Origin: Gemmatimonadota bacterium
GTDB taxonomy: Bacteria; Gemmatimonadota; Gemmatimonadetes; Longimicrobiales; Longimicrobiaceae
Direction: 5' to 3'
NCBI GenBank assembly: GCA_019348265.1
Contig: JAHWJV010000047.1
Coordinates: 1 to 13,387, forward strand
DNA length: 13,387 bases
Positions 7,544-13,151 of this stretch are shown in pieces. The notes beneath the pieces were generated by a model. That model did no database searches. It saw only the letters and a list, made by a program, of their open reading frames with translations, and was not told the DNA's origin. A program made the position numbers and the translations under genes. Positions within the stretch are counted from its first letter, which is position 1. The number at the start of each line of letters is the position of its first letter.

Positions 7544-8491
7544 ATGTACGAGGCGTTCTACGGCCTGGCGGAGAAACCCTTCTCCCTCACTCCGAACCCG
7601 CGCTACGTCTTTTATTCCGAGCACTATCGAGCAGCGCTGGATCACCTGCTCTACGGGCTCAACGAGCGCGAGGGGTTCATGCTCCTCACGGGGATGGTGG
7701 GAACGGGGAAGACCACCCTCTGTCGCGAGCTGCTCGAGAACCTCGACCCGCAGCATTACCGGACCGCTCTCATCTTCAACCCGTTCCTGAACGGCACGGA
7801 GATGCTGCAGGCACTGCTGACCGAGTTCGGTTGCTCCTATCCGGCGGGCGCCTCGAAAAAGGAACTCCTCGACCGACTGAACCGCTTCCTGCTCTCGCAG
7901 CTGATCGACGGCAAGACGTGCGTCGCCATCTTCGACGAGGCGCAGCATCTCTCCGCTGAGTTCCTGGAGCAGATCCGGGTGCTCTCAAACCTGGAGACGG
8001 ACAGGGAGAAGCTGCTCCAGATCCTGCTGGTCGGACAGCCCGAGCTGCGCGAGCGGATCCAGCAGCCATCGCTCGCGCAGCTGGATCAGCGGGTTTCACT
8101 CCGCTGCACCCTTCGCGATCTGAATCGCCAGGAGACGGAGCGCTACGTCTACCACCGCCTGAACGTGGCGGGGGCTCAGGGACGGATCCTCTTCACCGAT
8201 GGCGCGATCTCCAAGATCCACCAGGAGTCCCGCGGCGTGCCGAGGTTGATCAGCTTGATCAGCGACCGGACGCTGCTGGCGGGGTACGTGGCGCAGACCA
8301 TGAAGCTGGCGCCGAAGCAGGTTCGGCAGGGCCTCGCGTCGCTCCGGGGCGAGGGTGGCGAGCAGGCCGGAAGGCGCCCGGCGGACCGGCCGCGCCGCTG
8401 GTTCCGGGGATTCGCACTCACGGTCACTGGGCTGGCGCTTCTCGCCGGACTCGGGGTGGCCGCGGCATGGTATGCAGGAGGAGCACCTTGA
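7544..8491 (+). CDS. mshM: ExeA/MshM-like AAA+ ATPase
   Basis: This 315-residue protein opens with YEAFYGLAEKPFSLTPNPRY, the signature N-terminus of the ExeA/GspA family. Walker A is GMVGTGKTT (50-58), Walker B is CVAIFDEAQ (126-134), and a sensor-2-like GVPRLI lies near 230. A single hydrophobic helix (about 288-311) sits at the very C-terminus with only a few residues after it, so the ATPase is cytoplasmic and tail-anchored in the inner membrane. Unlike Aeromonas ExeA it has no C-terminal peptidoglycan-binding domain, which agrees with MshM. In known systems this family, with a membrane partner (ExeB/MshN-like), helps place the secretin across the cell wall. It begins 2 nt after the secretin stop, and the next gene encodes the expected partner. 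Confidence 0.92.
   Translation: MYEAFYGLAEKPFSLTPNPRYVFYSEHYRAALDHLLYGLNEREGFMLLTGMVGTGKTTLCRELLENLDPQHYRTALIFNPFLNGTEMLQALLTEFGCSYPAGASKKELLDRLNRFLLSQLIDGKTCVAIFDEAQHLSAEFLEQIRVLSNLETDREKLLQILLVGQPELRERIQQPSLAQLDQRVSLRCTLRDLNRQETERYVYHRLNVAGAQGRILFTDGAISKIHQESRGVPRLISLISDRTLLAGYVAQTMKLAPKQVRQGLASLRGEGGEQAGRRPADRPRRWFRGFALTVTGLALLAGLGVAAAWYAGGAP
8476..8481 (+). promoter_or_regulatory. Ribosome binding site deciding the TPR-protein start
   Basis: AGGAGG lies 6 nt upstream of TTG 8488, inside the last codons of the ExeA-like gene. It is the best Shine-Dalgarno sequence in the operon and supports TTG 8488, overlapping the upstream stop (TTGA), over the in-frame ATG at 8467, which has no such site. 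Confidence 0.7.
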
Positions 8492-9615
8492 GCCTGATCG
8501 CCGACGCGTTACGGGCAGCACAGACCGAGAGGGCGCAGCCGGGGGTGGCAAGCGGCACCGCGCAGCGCGTGATCGCAGGCACGATGCTCCGATCGAACGC
8601 CGGAGCTCGGGTCGTGAACCGCAGACCCTTCGCCGTTCCGAAGCCGATCGGCCTCGCCAGCGCCATGTTCGGCCTTGCGCTGGTGGCCGCCGCAGGCGTC
8701 GTAGCCGTCGCACCCGGGGGTACGCGGCCGAGATCGCCTGTCGGCGAGACGCTTCGCCAGGCCACCTCGCGGACCACGGCTCTGCCCACCCCGAGAGCCG
8801 AGCCAGTCGAGACATCCCCAGCCGCCCATCAGCCCCTCTCGGCTCGCGTGTCCGTGGGCCCGCTCGACGGAAGCCGGGGTTCGCCCGCACCGCCGGCAGC
8901 CGGCATCCCGGCGCAGCCGACGGCGGCGGCCGCGATCTCGCGCCGCCCGGCCCCCATGGAATCGGCCGGCTCGCCTAGCGGGTCCGGCCAGGCCACAATG
9001 GAGACAGGCGGCCGCTTCCATATCACGGTGTCCGAGCGGACGGCGAGCGCGACCGACCTCCTGGCCGAGGCAGTCGCGGCTCATCGGCGCGGCGAGCTTT
9101 CGCGCGCGGTGCCGCTTTACGAGCGGGTTCTGGCAGTGGAGCCGCGCAACGGGCCGGCGCTCCGGAACCTGGGGGCGGCTCACGAGGCCCTCGGCCAGCC
9201 GACGCTTGCGCGGGACGCATTCCGCCGCGCGATCGACGTCAACGCTCGGGACGCCTCGGCGTGGAGCAGTCTCGGATCCGTGCTGAGTACGCTCGGGCAG
9301 GCGCAGGCGGCGCAGGCGGCGCTCGGAGAGGCCATCCGGCTCGACGCGTCCAACAGCGGCGCCAAGGTGAACCTCGCGAACCTCTACCTCGGCGAAGGTC
9401 TCGCCAGCGATGCGCGGCGCCTTCTCGACGAGGTGGTTCTCGTGGACCCCGTCCACCCGGAGGCACATTACGCGCTCGGGCGGCTCCTCGAGGGGACCGG
9501 TGAGCGCCGCGAGGCGATCGAGCGATACCGCAGCTTCCTCGAGCATGCCGGCGGACGCTTCCCGCAACAGGAAACGCTCGTGCGCACACGTATTCAGCAG
9601 CTCGTTGGTAACTGA
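8488..9615 (+). CDS. MshN-like membrane-anchored TPR protein
   Basis: With TTG 8488 as start the protein is 375 residues and begins MSLIADALRAAQTER, very like the opening (SLINDAL-type helix) of MshN and GspB/ExeB-related proteins. That helix is followed by one transmembrane segment (about 53-73), a long Pro/Ala/Ser-rich periplasmic spacer (about 75-185) and about five tetratricopeptide repeats (about 188-370), with motifs such as NGPALRNLGAAHEALGQ and DASAWSSLGSVLSTLGQ. The TPR array would be a protein-docking surface in the periplasm. It directly follows the ExeA/MshM-like ATPase, its expected partner, and abuts the STN lipoprotein gene with no gap. A longer form from ATG 8467 would add seven residues but lacks a ribosome binding site. 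Confidence 0.87.
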   Translation: MSLIADALRAAQTERAQPGVASGTAQRVIAGTMLRSNAGARVVNRRPFAVPKPIGLASAMFGLALVAAAGVVAVAPGGTRPRSPVGETLRQATSRTTALPTPRAEPVETSPAAHQPLSARVSVGPLDGSRGSPAPPAAGIPAQPTAAAAISRRPAPMESAGSPSGSGQATMETGGRFHITVSERTASATDLLAEAVAAHRRGELSRAVPLYERVLAVEPRNGPALRNLGAAHEALGQPTLARDAFRRAIDVNARDASAWSSLGSVLSTLGQAQAAQAALGEAIRLDASNSGAKVNLANLYLGEGLASDARRLLDEVVLVDPVHPEAHYALGRLLEGTGERREAIERYRSFLEHAGGRFPQQETLVRTRIQQLVGN

Positions 9616-10164
9616 ATGCGGCGCCGCGTTGCCGCCTTCGCCCTTCCACTTTGCGCCGCCGGAATCGCCGCGTGCGCGCCGCGCCGGGAGATCCCCGCCG
9701 CGATCCCTCCCCCGGCCCTCCCCGAGCTCGGCAGTCCGGTTCCGGTACCCGCGCCGGTCGCCCCCGCCCTTCCCGGGCAGAGCGCCGATCCCCTGGCCGG
9801 GCGGCCTCCAGGCAACCCGATCACGCTCAGCGCACGTAACGTCGACGTTCGCGTCCTCCTGCTCGCGATCGCGGAGCAGGCCGGGATCAGCCTGGTCGTG
9901 GACCCCGCGATCTCCGGCCGAACCACCGTGAGCTTCACCGCCGTCCCCGCCCTCGACGCGCTCCGGGCGGTTCTGTCGGCGGCCGGGCTCGGGCTCGCGT
10001 CAGGGCCGCCCGTGCCGCCTGTTGGCCCGACCGTTTTCTTCGCGTTACCCGTCGACCTCGAGCTCGCCAGCGCCGAGTTGATCCAGCAGCGGTTCGGCGT
10101 GAGCGCGGAGATGGCGCGCTGGATCGTCGCGAACCGGCCTTCTGAAGCGGCCACCATTCCCTAG
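9616..10164 (+). CDS. Small lipoprotein with a lone STN (secretin N0) domain
   Basis: This 182-residue protein has a signal peptide ending in a canonical lipobox IAAC (C20), a Pro-rich spacer (about 26-70, PVPVPAPVAPALP), and one STN/N0-like domain (about 75-128) with VDVRVLLLAIAEQAGISLVVDP and the following beta-strand/helix pattern. A further helical tail (about 148-178) closes it. It has no secretin pore domain. The ATG immediately follows the stop of the TPR gene and the operon ends after it at the hairpin terminator. N0 domains pair with GspC/PilP-type domains and with each other, so a role as secretin-associated adaptor or pilotin-like factor is plausible but inferred. It could also be the remnant of a second secretin. 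The reading frame is intact. Confidence 0.82.
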   Translation: MRRRVAAFALPLCAAGIAACAPRREIPAAIPPPALPELGSPVPVPAPVAPALPGQSADPLAGRPPGNPITLSARNVDVRVLLLAIAEQAGISLVVDPAISGRTTVSFTAVPALDALRAVLSAAGLGLASGPPVPPVGPTVFFALPVDLELASAELIQQRFGVSAEMARWIVANRPSEAATIP

Positions 10165-10183
10165 CCGGCGGCGTGGTCCCATG

Positions 10184-10228
10184 AAAAGAAGCAGGGCCGC
10201 CGGGAGTTCCCGGCGGCCCTGCTTCTTT
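10184..10228. terminator. Bidirectional intrinsic terminator between convergent operons
   Basis: An 18-bp perfect stem pairs 10188-10205 with 10208-10225 (GAAGCAGGGCCGCCGGGA and its complement). An A-rich left flank and T-rich right flank (10184-10187 and 10226-10228) add pairs and supply a U-run for transcripts in both directions. The formal loop is only 2 nt, so the innermost pairs probably open. It lies 20 nt after the last plus-strand stop and just past the stop of the first minus-strand pseudopilin, where a shared terminator is expected. Confidence 0.9.
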
Positions 10229-10242
10229 CATGCGATCCGGAC

Positions 10243-10821
10243 CTAGAAGTACGGCCCTACGACGTAGTACGTGGTGTCCGGCTGGGCGGGCGTGCCGGAG
10301 AAGCGACGCAGCTTCCCAACGAGGTTGATCGCGCTCGTCCCATCGAGGCTCTCCTCGAGATTCTCGTGGGCCGTAGAGTCGACGCCCGTCAGGCGCAGCG
10401 CCACGACGCTTCCGGCGGCACAGGTCGTGGAGATCGTGACATTCGTCGACCCAAGGCAAACGAGCTCGTTCAGGATGGACCCGGTGCCTCCCGTAGCGAT
10501 CGGTACAGCGGTCGCGTCGATGTACGGTCCGTCCCACTTGCTCGTCGCGGCGCGATAAGCTTGCCCGTTGAGCGCGTTCCCTGCCGGGGTATCCATCAGG
10601 TCGGACAGGTCACCCGGGAAGTCGGGACGCATGTCCAGTCGGAACTGGTCGACCGCGCTCCGAATCGAGCTGAGGTCGCTCATGGTGCGCGGCGCATCCG
10701 CGCTGTCGACCTGGCGCGTCACCATCGGGAAGACTGCGGCGGCGAGTACAGCGAGCAGAATCAGGGTGACCAGCACCTCGATCAGCGTGAAGCCGCGGTT
10801 GTTGTTGCTCGGGCTCTTCAT
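10243..10821 (-). CDS. GspG-like pseudopilin/pilin with a possible disulfide loop
   Basis: This is a type IV pilin-fold subunit of 192 residues. The start at 10821 gives a 10-residue leader MKSPSNNNRG, then FTLIEVLVTLILLAVLAAA with Glu at mature position 5, the class III signal cleaved and N-methylated by prepilin peptidase. GAGGTG (10832-10827) lies 5 nt upstream and supports this start over an in-frame ATG at 10890. The mature domain has the alpha-spine, a GspG-like WDGPYID strand and two cysteines (C122, C134) that could close a small loop. It is the downstream member of a two-pilin unit, 74 nt from the other, and convergent with the machine operon. Whether it is a major pilin or a GspG-type pseudopilin cannot be settled here. 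Confidence 0.9.
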   Translation of the reverse strand: MKSPSNNNRGFTLIEVLVTLILLAVLAAAVFPMVTRQVDSADAPRTMSDLSSIRSAVDQFRLDMRPDFPGDLSDLMDTPAGNALNGQAYRAATSKWDGPYIDATAVPIATGGTGSILNELVCLGSTNVTISTTCAAGSVVALRLTGVDSTAHENLEESLDGTSAINLVGKLRRFSGTPAQPDTTYYVVGPYF

Positions 10822-10826
10822 TGAAA

Positions 10827-10832
10827 CACCTC
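10827..10832 (-). promoter_or_regulatory. Ribosome binding site of the distal pseudopilin
   Basis: On the minus strand GAGGTG lies 5 nt before the ATG at 10821. It fixes the short 10-residue leader typical of prepilins and argues against the upstream in-frame ATG at 10890. Confidence 0.65.
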
Positions 10833-10895
10833 GTACGTGGGTGGGGATGTGGGCGCGATTGGCGACTGCCTCGAGCCCGGGGATTGACACAGCGC

Positions 10896-11462
10896 CTATT
10901 GAACCGGCGCGGCGAGGAACACCAGCGTATCTCCGGCAATCCAGCGAACCTGACCGCCCGCGTCTGTGGAGCTGACGTCGCTGTCCAGATCGACCCGGAG
11001 GCTCACGGCCTGCGCGTCCGCCTGCGGGATGTTCTTGACCTTGATGGTGAGGAAGGGCTTGGCCCCCCAGAGGGTTTGGCTGAAGCGGTTGACGACGAAC
11101 CCGCCCAGCGCCGTCGCGAGCGTGTCACCCTTGACGGTGCCCTCCTCCACGTACGGTCCGGCCCACCTTCCCAGGACTGCGGCCGGGTACTGCCCGCCCG
11201 TCAACTCGTTGTCCGCGGCCGTCGCCAGAGGCGCCGCGTACAGGTCCTCCATGTCTCCCGGCCAGCGCTGCACGTCCAGGCGAAACATCTTGGCGGCCGA
11301 AGTGAGCGACGCGAGATCCTCGCTCAGGCGGTTGTGCTCCCCCCGGCTCACCTGGCTGAGCGTGGACGGCACCAGCGCGCCCACCAGAAGCCCGATGATG
11401 ACCAGGGCAACCAGGATCTCGAGCAAGGTAAATCCGGCGGGCGAGCTGAGTGGTCGTTGCAT
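10896..11462 (-). CDS. GspG-like pseudopilin, paralogue of the adjacent one
   Basis: This 188-residue pilin-fold protein has a 10-residue leader MQRPLSSPAG, cleavage before FTLLEILVALVIIGLLVGAL, and Glu at mature position 5. The globular part shares with its neighbour an RLDV...WPGDMEDLY region and a GRWAGPYVEEG strand (RLDM...FPGDLSDLM and SKWDGPYID in the other), so the pair is probably an old tandem duplication. It has no cysteines, unlike its neighbour. It is the promoter-proximal gene of the minus-strand pair. No strong ribosome binding site is visible before ATG 11462. It would be a structural subunit of the fibre built by the plus-strand machine. Confidence 0.9.
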   Translation of the reverse strand: MQRPLSSPAGFTLLEILVALVIIGLLVGALVPSTLSQVSRGEHNRLSEDLASLTSAAKMFRLDVQRWPGDMEDLYAAPLATAADNELTGGQYPAAVLGRWAGPYVEEGTVKGDTLATALGGFVVNRFSQTLWGAKPFLTIKVKNIPQADAQAVSLRVDLDSDVSSTDAGGQVRWIAGDTLVFLAAPVQ

Positions 11463-11724
11463 TGGAGCTGGTCGGAAGATGGAAAGGCACGGACCTCAAG
11501 GCGGTCACTCCCGACAATGCACTTCCGAGACCGGGAAGAGAGAGAGCGACCGGGAGTAGAACTGGACAGACCGACGGCACCCGAACGAGGGCGAAAACAG
11601 CTGTTTTTGCGGGTGTTCCGACCTGGGAGCGCCGTTGGACAGCAGCGTCGTCACCAGGCAATGTCGATCCGGAACATTCCCTACGCTCCTCGCAAAACGA
11701 ATGCAGTCTTGCAACGTGCACGAG
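11463..11724. promoter_or_regulatory. Spacer with a perfect 14-bp palindrome, upstream of the pseudopilins
   Basis: This 262-nt stretch separates the mazG stop from the pseudopilin start on the minus strand, so the pseudopilin promoter should lie here. No convincing -35/-10 or sigma-54 pair was found. The notable element is the palindrome AAAACAGCTGTTTT at 11594-11607, with GC/GC pairing two bases further out (11591-11592 with 11609-11610). It could be a weak terminator for mazG or an operator. No protein-coding signal was seen. Confidence 0.4.
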
Positions 11725-12051
11725 TCACAATTCTTTGCGCTCCCAGCGGGATGCATCCCGTACCCGGTACTTCGCCAGGGTTCTCTGCATCGCGTCATCG
11801 AGGCTGACATCCAGCTGGTTGGCGAGCACCACCACCACGAACAGGATATCCGCCAGCTCCAGCGCGAGGTCCCCTTCGGGCTCGTCCGGCTTCTTCGTCT
11901 TCGGCCCGAAACGGTGGTTCAGTTCGCGAGCCAGCTCGCCGACCTCCTCGGCGAGTCGGGCGAGGTTCACAAGAGGCGGAAAGTAGCCTTCCTTGAACTG
12001 GCTAATGTAAGCATCGACATCCTGCTGCAATTTCTTAAGCTCCATTTGCAT
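11725..12051 (-). CDS. MazG-like nucleotide pyrophosphohydrolase (YpjD type)
   Basis: This 108-residue, all-alpha MazG-fold protein closely resembles Bacillus YpjD: the N-terminal YISQFKEGYFPPLVNLARL segment, the metal-binding EExxE motif (E35, E36, E39) and the second acidic motif ExxD (E65, D68) are all present, and the C-terminus RDASRWERKEL is typical. The family hydrolyses non-canonical or excess nucleoside triphosphates to monophosphates using Mg2+, a house-cleaning role in the cytoplasm; the exact substrate cannot be read from sequence. The start at 12051 (MQMELKKLQQ) is preferred, with 12045 an alternative. A longer in-frame extension to 12168 is rejected because it runs through the palindromic repeat and resembles no family member. 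It is a single-gene unit, divergent from purE. Confidence 0.92.
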   Translation of the reverse strand: MQMELKKLQQDVDAYISQFKEGYFPPLVNLARLAEEVGELARELNHRFGPKTKKPDEPEGDLALELADILFVVVVLANQLDVSLDDAMQRTLAKYRVRDASRWERKEL

Positions 12052-12112
12052 CACGCTCGAATTGGTGGAGACGTCGCGCTCAGTCGGAGCAGGCCGGCAA
12101 CATCCAGCCCCT

Positions 12113-12220
12113 GCGACTGAAGTCGCGGCTACGACAACAGCAAGTCCGCCTTCGCGGACTAACGGCACGACAGCCCGAGCAGGCGGGCTTTCCTTTCCGT
12201 GTAGCCGCGACTTCAGTCGC
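12113..12220. repeat. 108-bp palindromic REP/MITE-like element
   Basis: The ends are a perfect 20-bp inverted repeat: GCGACTGAAGTCGCGGCTAC at 12113-12132 and its exact complement at 12201-12220. Each arm contains a smaller hairpin (GCGACT-GA-AGTCGC). Inside lie a 7-bp hairpin with a CTTC loop (12143-12160) and a 5-bp hairpin (12173-12188, GCCCG/CGGGC) followed by a pyrimidine run. The transcript of either strand could fold into a multi-branched structure. It sits between divergent mazG and purE. Similar intergenic elements are known to me from Gemmatimonadota-like genomes, but copy number here cannot be checked. Bases 12052-12405 hold no gene apart from this element and the tandem array. Confidence 0.85.
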
Positions 12221-12249
12221 CCGGCGCGAAGCGTCTCCCGCCCGCCGAA

Positions 12250-12305
12250 GACTGGCGACTGACGACTGGCGACTGACGACTGGCGACTGGCGACTGGCGA
12301 CTGGC
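12250..12305. repeat. Eight-unit 7-bp tandem repeat
   Basis: Eight contiguous heptamers are present: GACTGGC and GACTGAC alternate for four units, then GACTGGC occurs four times. Read in another phase the unit is GCGACTG, identical to the first seven bases of the palindromic element's arm 30 bp upstream. The array lies between genes, about 100 bp before purE, and is a candidate variable-number repeat. Confidence 0.93.
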
Positions 12306-12405
12306 TGCCGGCCGTCGGAAGCTAGCGCGGGGGTAGCGCAGGCAAAAGGGTGGGCTACATTGCAGTGTTTCCGGGCATTTCCTTCGCAATCGAGGCGCGC
12401 GCGGC

Positions 12406-12945
12406 GTGCTTCCCGGCAAGAGCGTTGAACCTGTGCAGCACGTGCGAGTGGGGATCATCATGGGGAGTCGCTCCGACCACGAAACGATGGTGGAGGCAGC
12501 GGGCGTGCTCGAGGAGCTGGGCATCGGCTACGAGATGGAGGTGGTGTCCGCGCACCGTACGCCCGACCGGATGTTCGAGTACGCGGAAAGCGCCGAATCA
12601 CGAGGGCTGGAGGTGATCATCGCCGGCGCGGGTGGGGCGGCGCACCTTCCCGGGATGACCGCCGCGAAGACGGTGCTCCCCGTGATCGGCGTACCGGTGC
12701 TCTCGTCCGCGTTGAATGGGATCGATTCCCTGCTCTCCATCGTGCAGATGCCGCGGGGCGTGCCGGTGGCGACCGTGGCCATCGGCAAGGCGGGAGCGGC
12801 GAACGCGGCGCTGCTCGCCGCCCGCATCGTCGGCACGCACGACGCGGCGCTGCGCGAGCGCCTGCACACGTACCGGCGGCGTCTGGAGGAGGAGGCGCTG
12901 CAGCCGATCCCCGCGCCGGATGCGGAGCTCGAGGCGGGACGATGA
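12406..12945 (+). CDS. purE: PurE, N5-carboxyaminoimidazole ribonucleotide mutase
   Basis: PurE converts N5-CAIR to CAIR in de novo purine synthesis; it is a cytoplasmic octamer working after PurK. The family landmarks are all present: VGIIMGSRSDHETM, the active-site SAHRTPDRMFEY (H50 in this numbering), the IAGAGGAAHLPGMTAAKT loop, and the SSALNGIDSLLSIVQMP and GKAGAANAALLAARI segments. It is full length for class I PurE. The start is uncertain: GTG 12406 has GAGG about 10 nt upstream and gives 179 residues, while GTG 12433 would give the shorter N-terminus usual for the family (170 residues). Its stop overlaps the purK start by 4 nt (ATGA), the usual coupled purEK arrangement. Confidence 0.95.
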   Translation: MLPGKSVEPVQHVRVGIIMGSRSDHETMVEAAGVLEELGIGYEMEVVSAHRTPDRMFEYAESAESRGLEVIIAGAGGAAHLPGMTAAKTVLPVIGVPVLSSALNGIDSLLSIVQMPRGVPVATVAIGKAGAANAALLAARIVGTHDAALRERLHTYRRRLEEEALQPIPAPDAELEAGR

Positions 12946-13151
12946 GCGCGATACTGCCCGGGGCGACGATCGGCGTCGTCGGCGGGGGGCAGCTCGGACG
13001 GATGTTTTCGCTGGAAGCGCGACGGATGGGGTACGAGGTGATCATCCTCGACCCGGGAGAGGACGCGCCCGCCGCGCAGGTGGCGACGCGGCAGATCCGC
13101 GCACCACTGGACGACCTCGACGCCGCGCTCGAGGAGCTGCTCGCGCTCTGA
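12942..13151 (+). pseudogene. purK: Truncated purK (N5-CAIR synthetase N-terminus)
   Basis: The 69 codons match the first part of PurK: PGATIGVVGGGQLGRMFSLEARRMGYEVIILDP, the nucleotide-binding opening of the pre-ATP-grasp domain, then PAAQVATRQIRAPLDDLDAAL. A TGA at 13149-13151 ends the frame where PurK should continue into the ATP-grasp domain; the family is normally about 350-390 residues. I looked in the other plus-strand frames after 13151 and found no PurK continuation, so this is not a simple one-base frameshift. Loss through rearrangement, or an assembly join near the window end, would explain it. As it stands it cannot catalyse ATP-dependent carboxylation of AIR. The 4-nt overlap with purE shows it is the original purEK operon partner. 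Confidence 0.85.

Noticed and set aside
8096..8890. A 264-codon minus-strand open frame across the ExeA/TPR junction
   Set aside because: Arg/Pro-rich shadow spanning two genuine coupled genes on the other strand.
10821..11807. A 328-codon plus-strand open frame opposite the pseudopilins
   Set aside because: The minus strand carries two textbook prepilins with cleavage motifs; the plus frame has no family features.
12052..12168. N-terminal extension of the MazG protein to 12168
   Set aside because: The extension is translated through the palindromic repeat element, and family members start at about the MQMELKKLQQ position.
12113..12305. CRISPR array
   Set aside because: The repeats are contiguous heptamers without spacers, next to an inverted-repeat element; there is no repeat-spacer pattern and no cas gene.
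12356..12361. TACATT as a -10 box for purE
   Set aside because: It matches only four of six consensus bases and there is no acceptable -35 box at the right distance.
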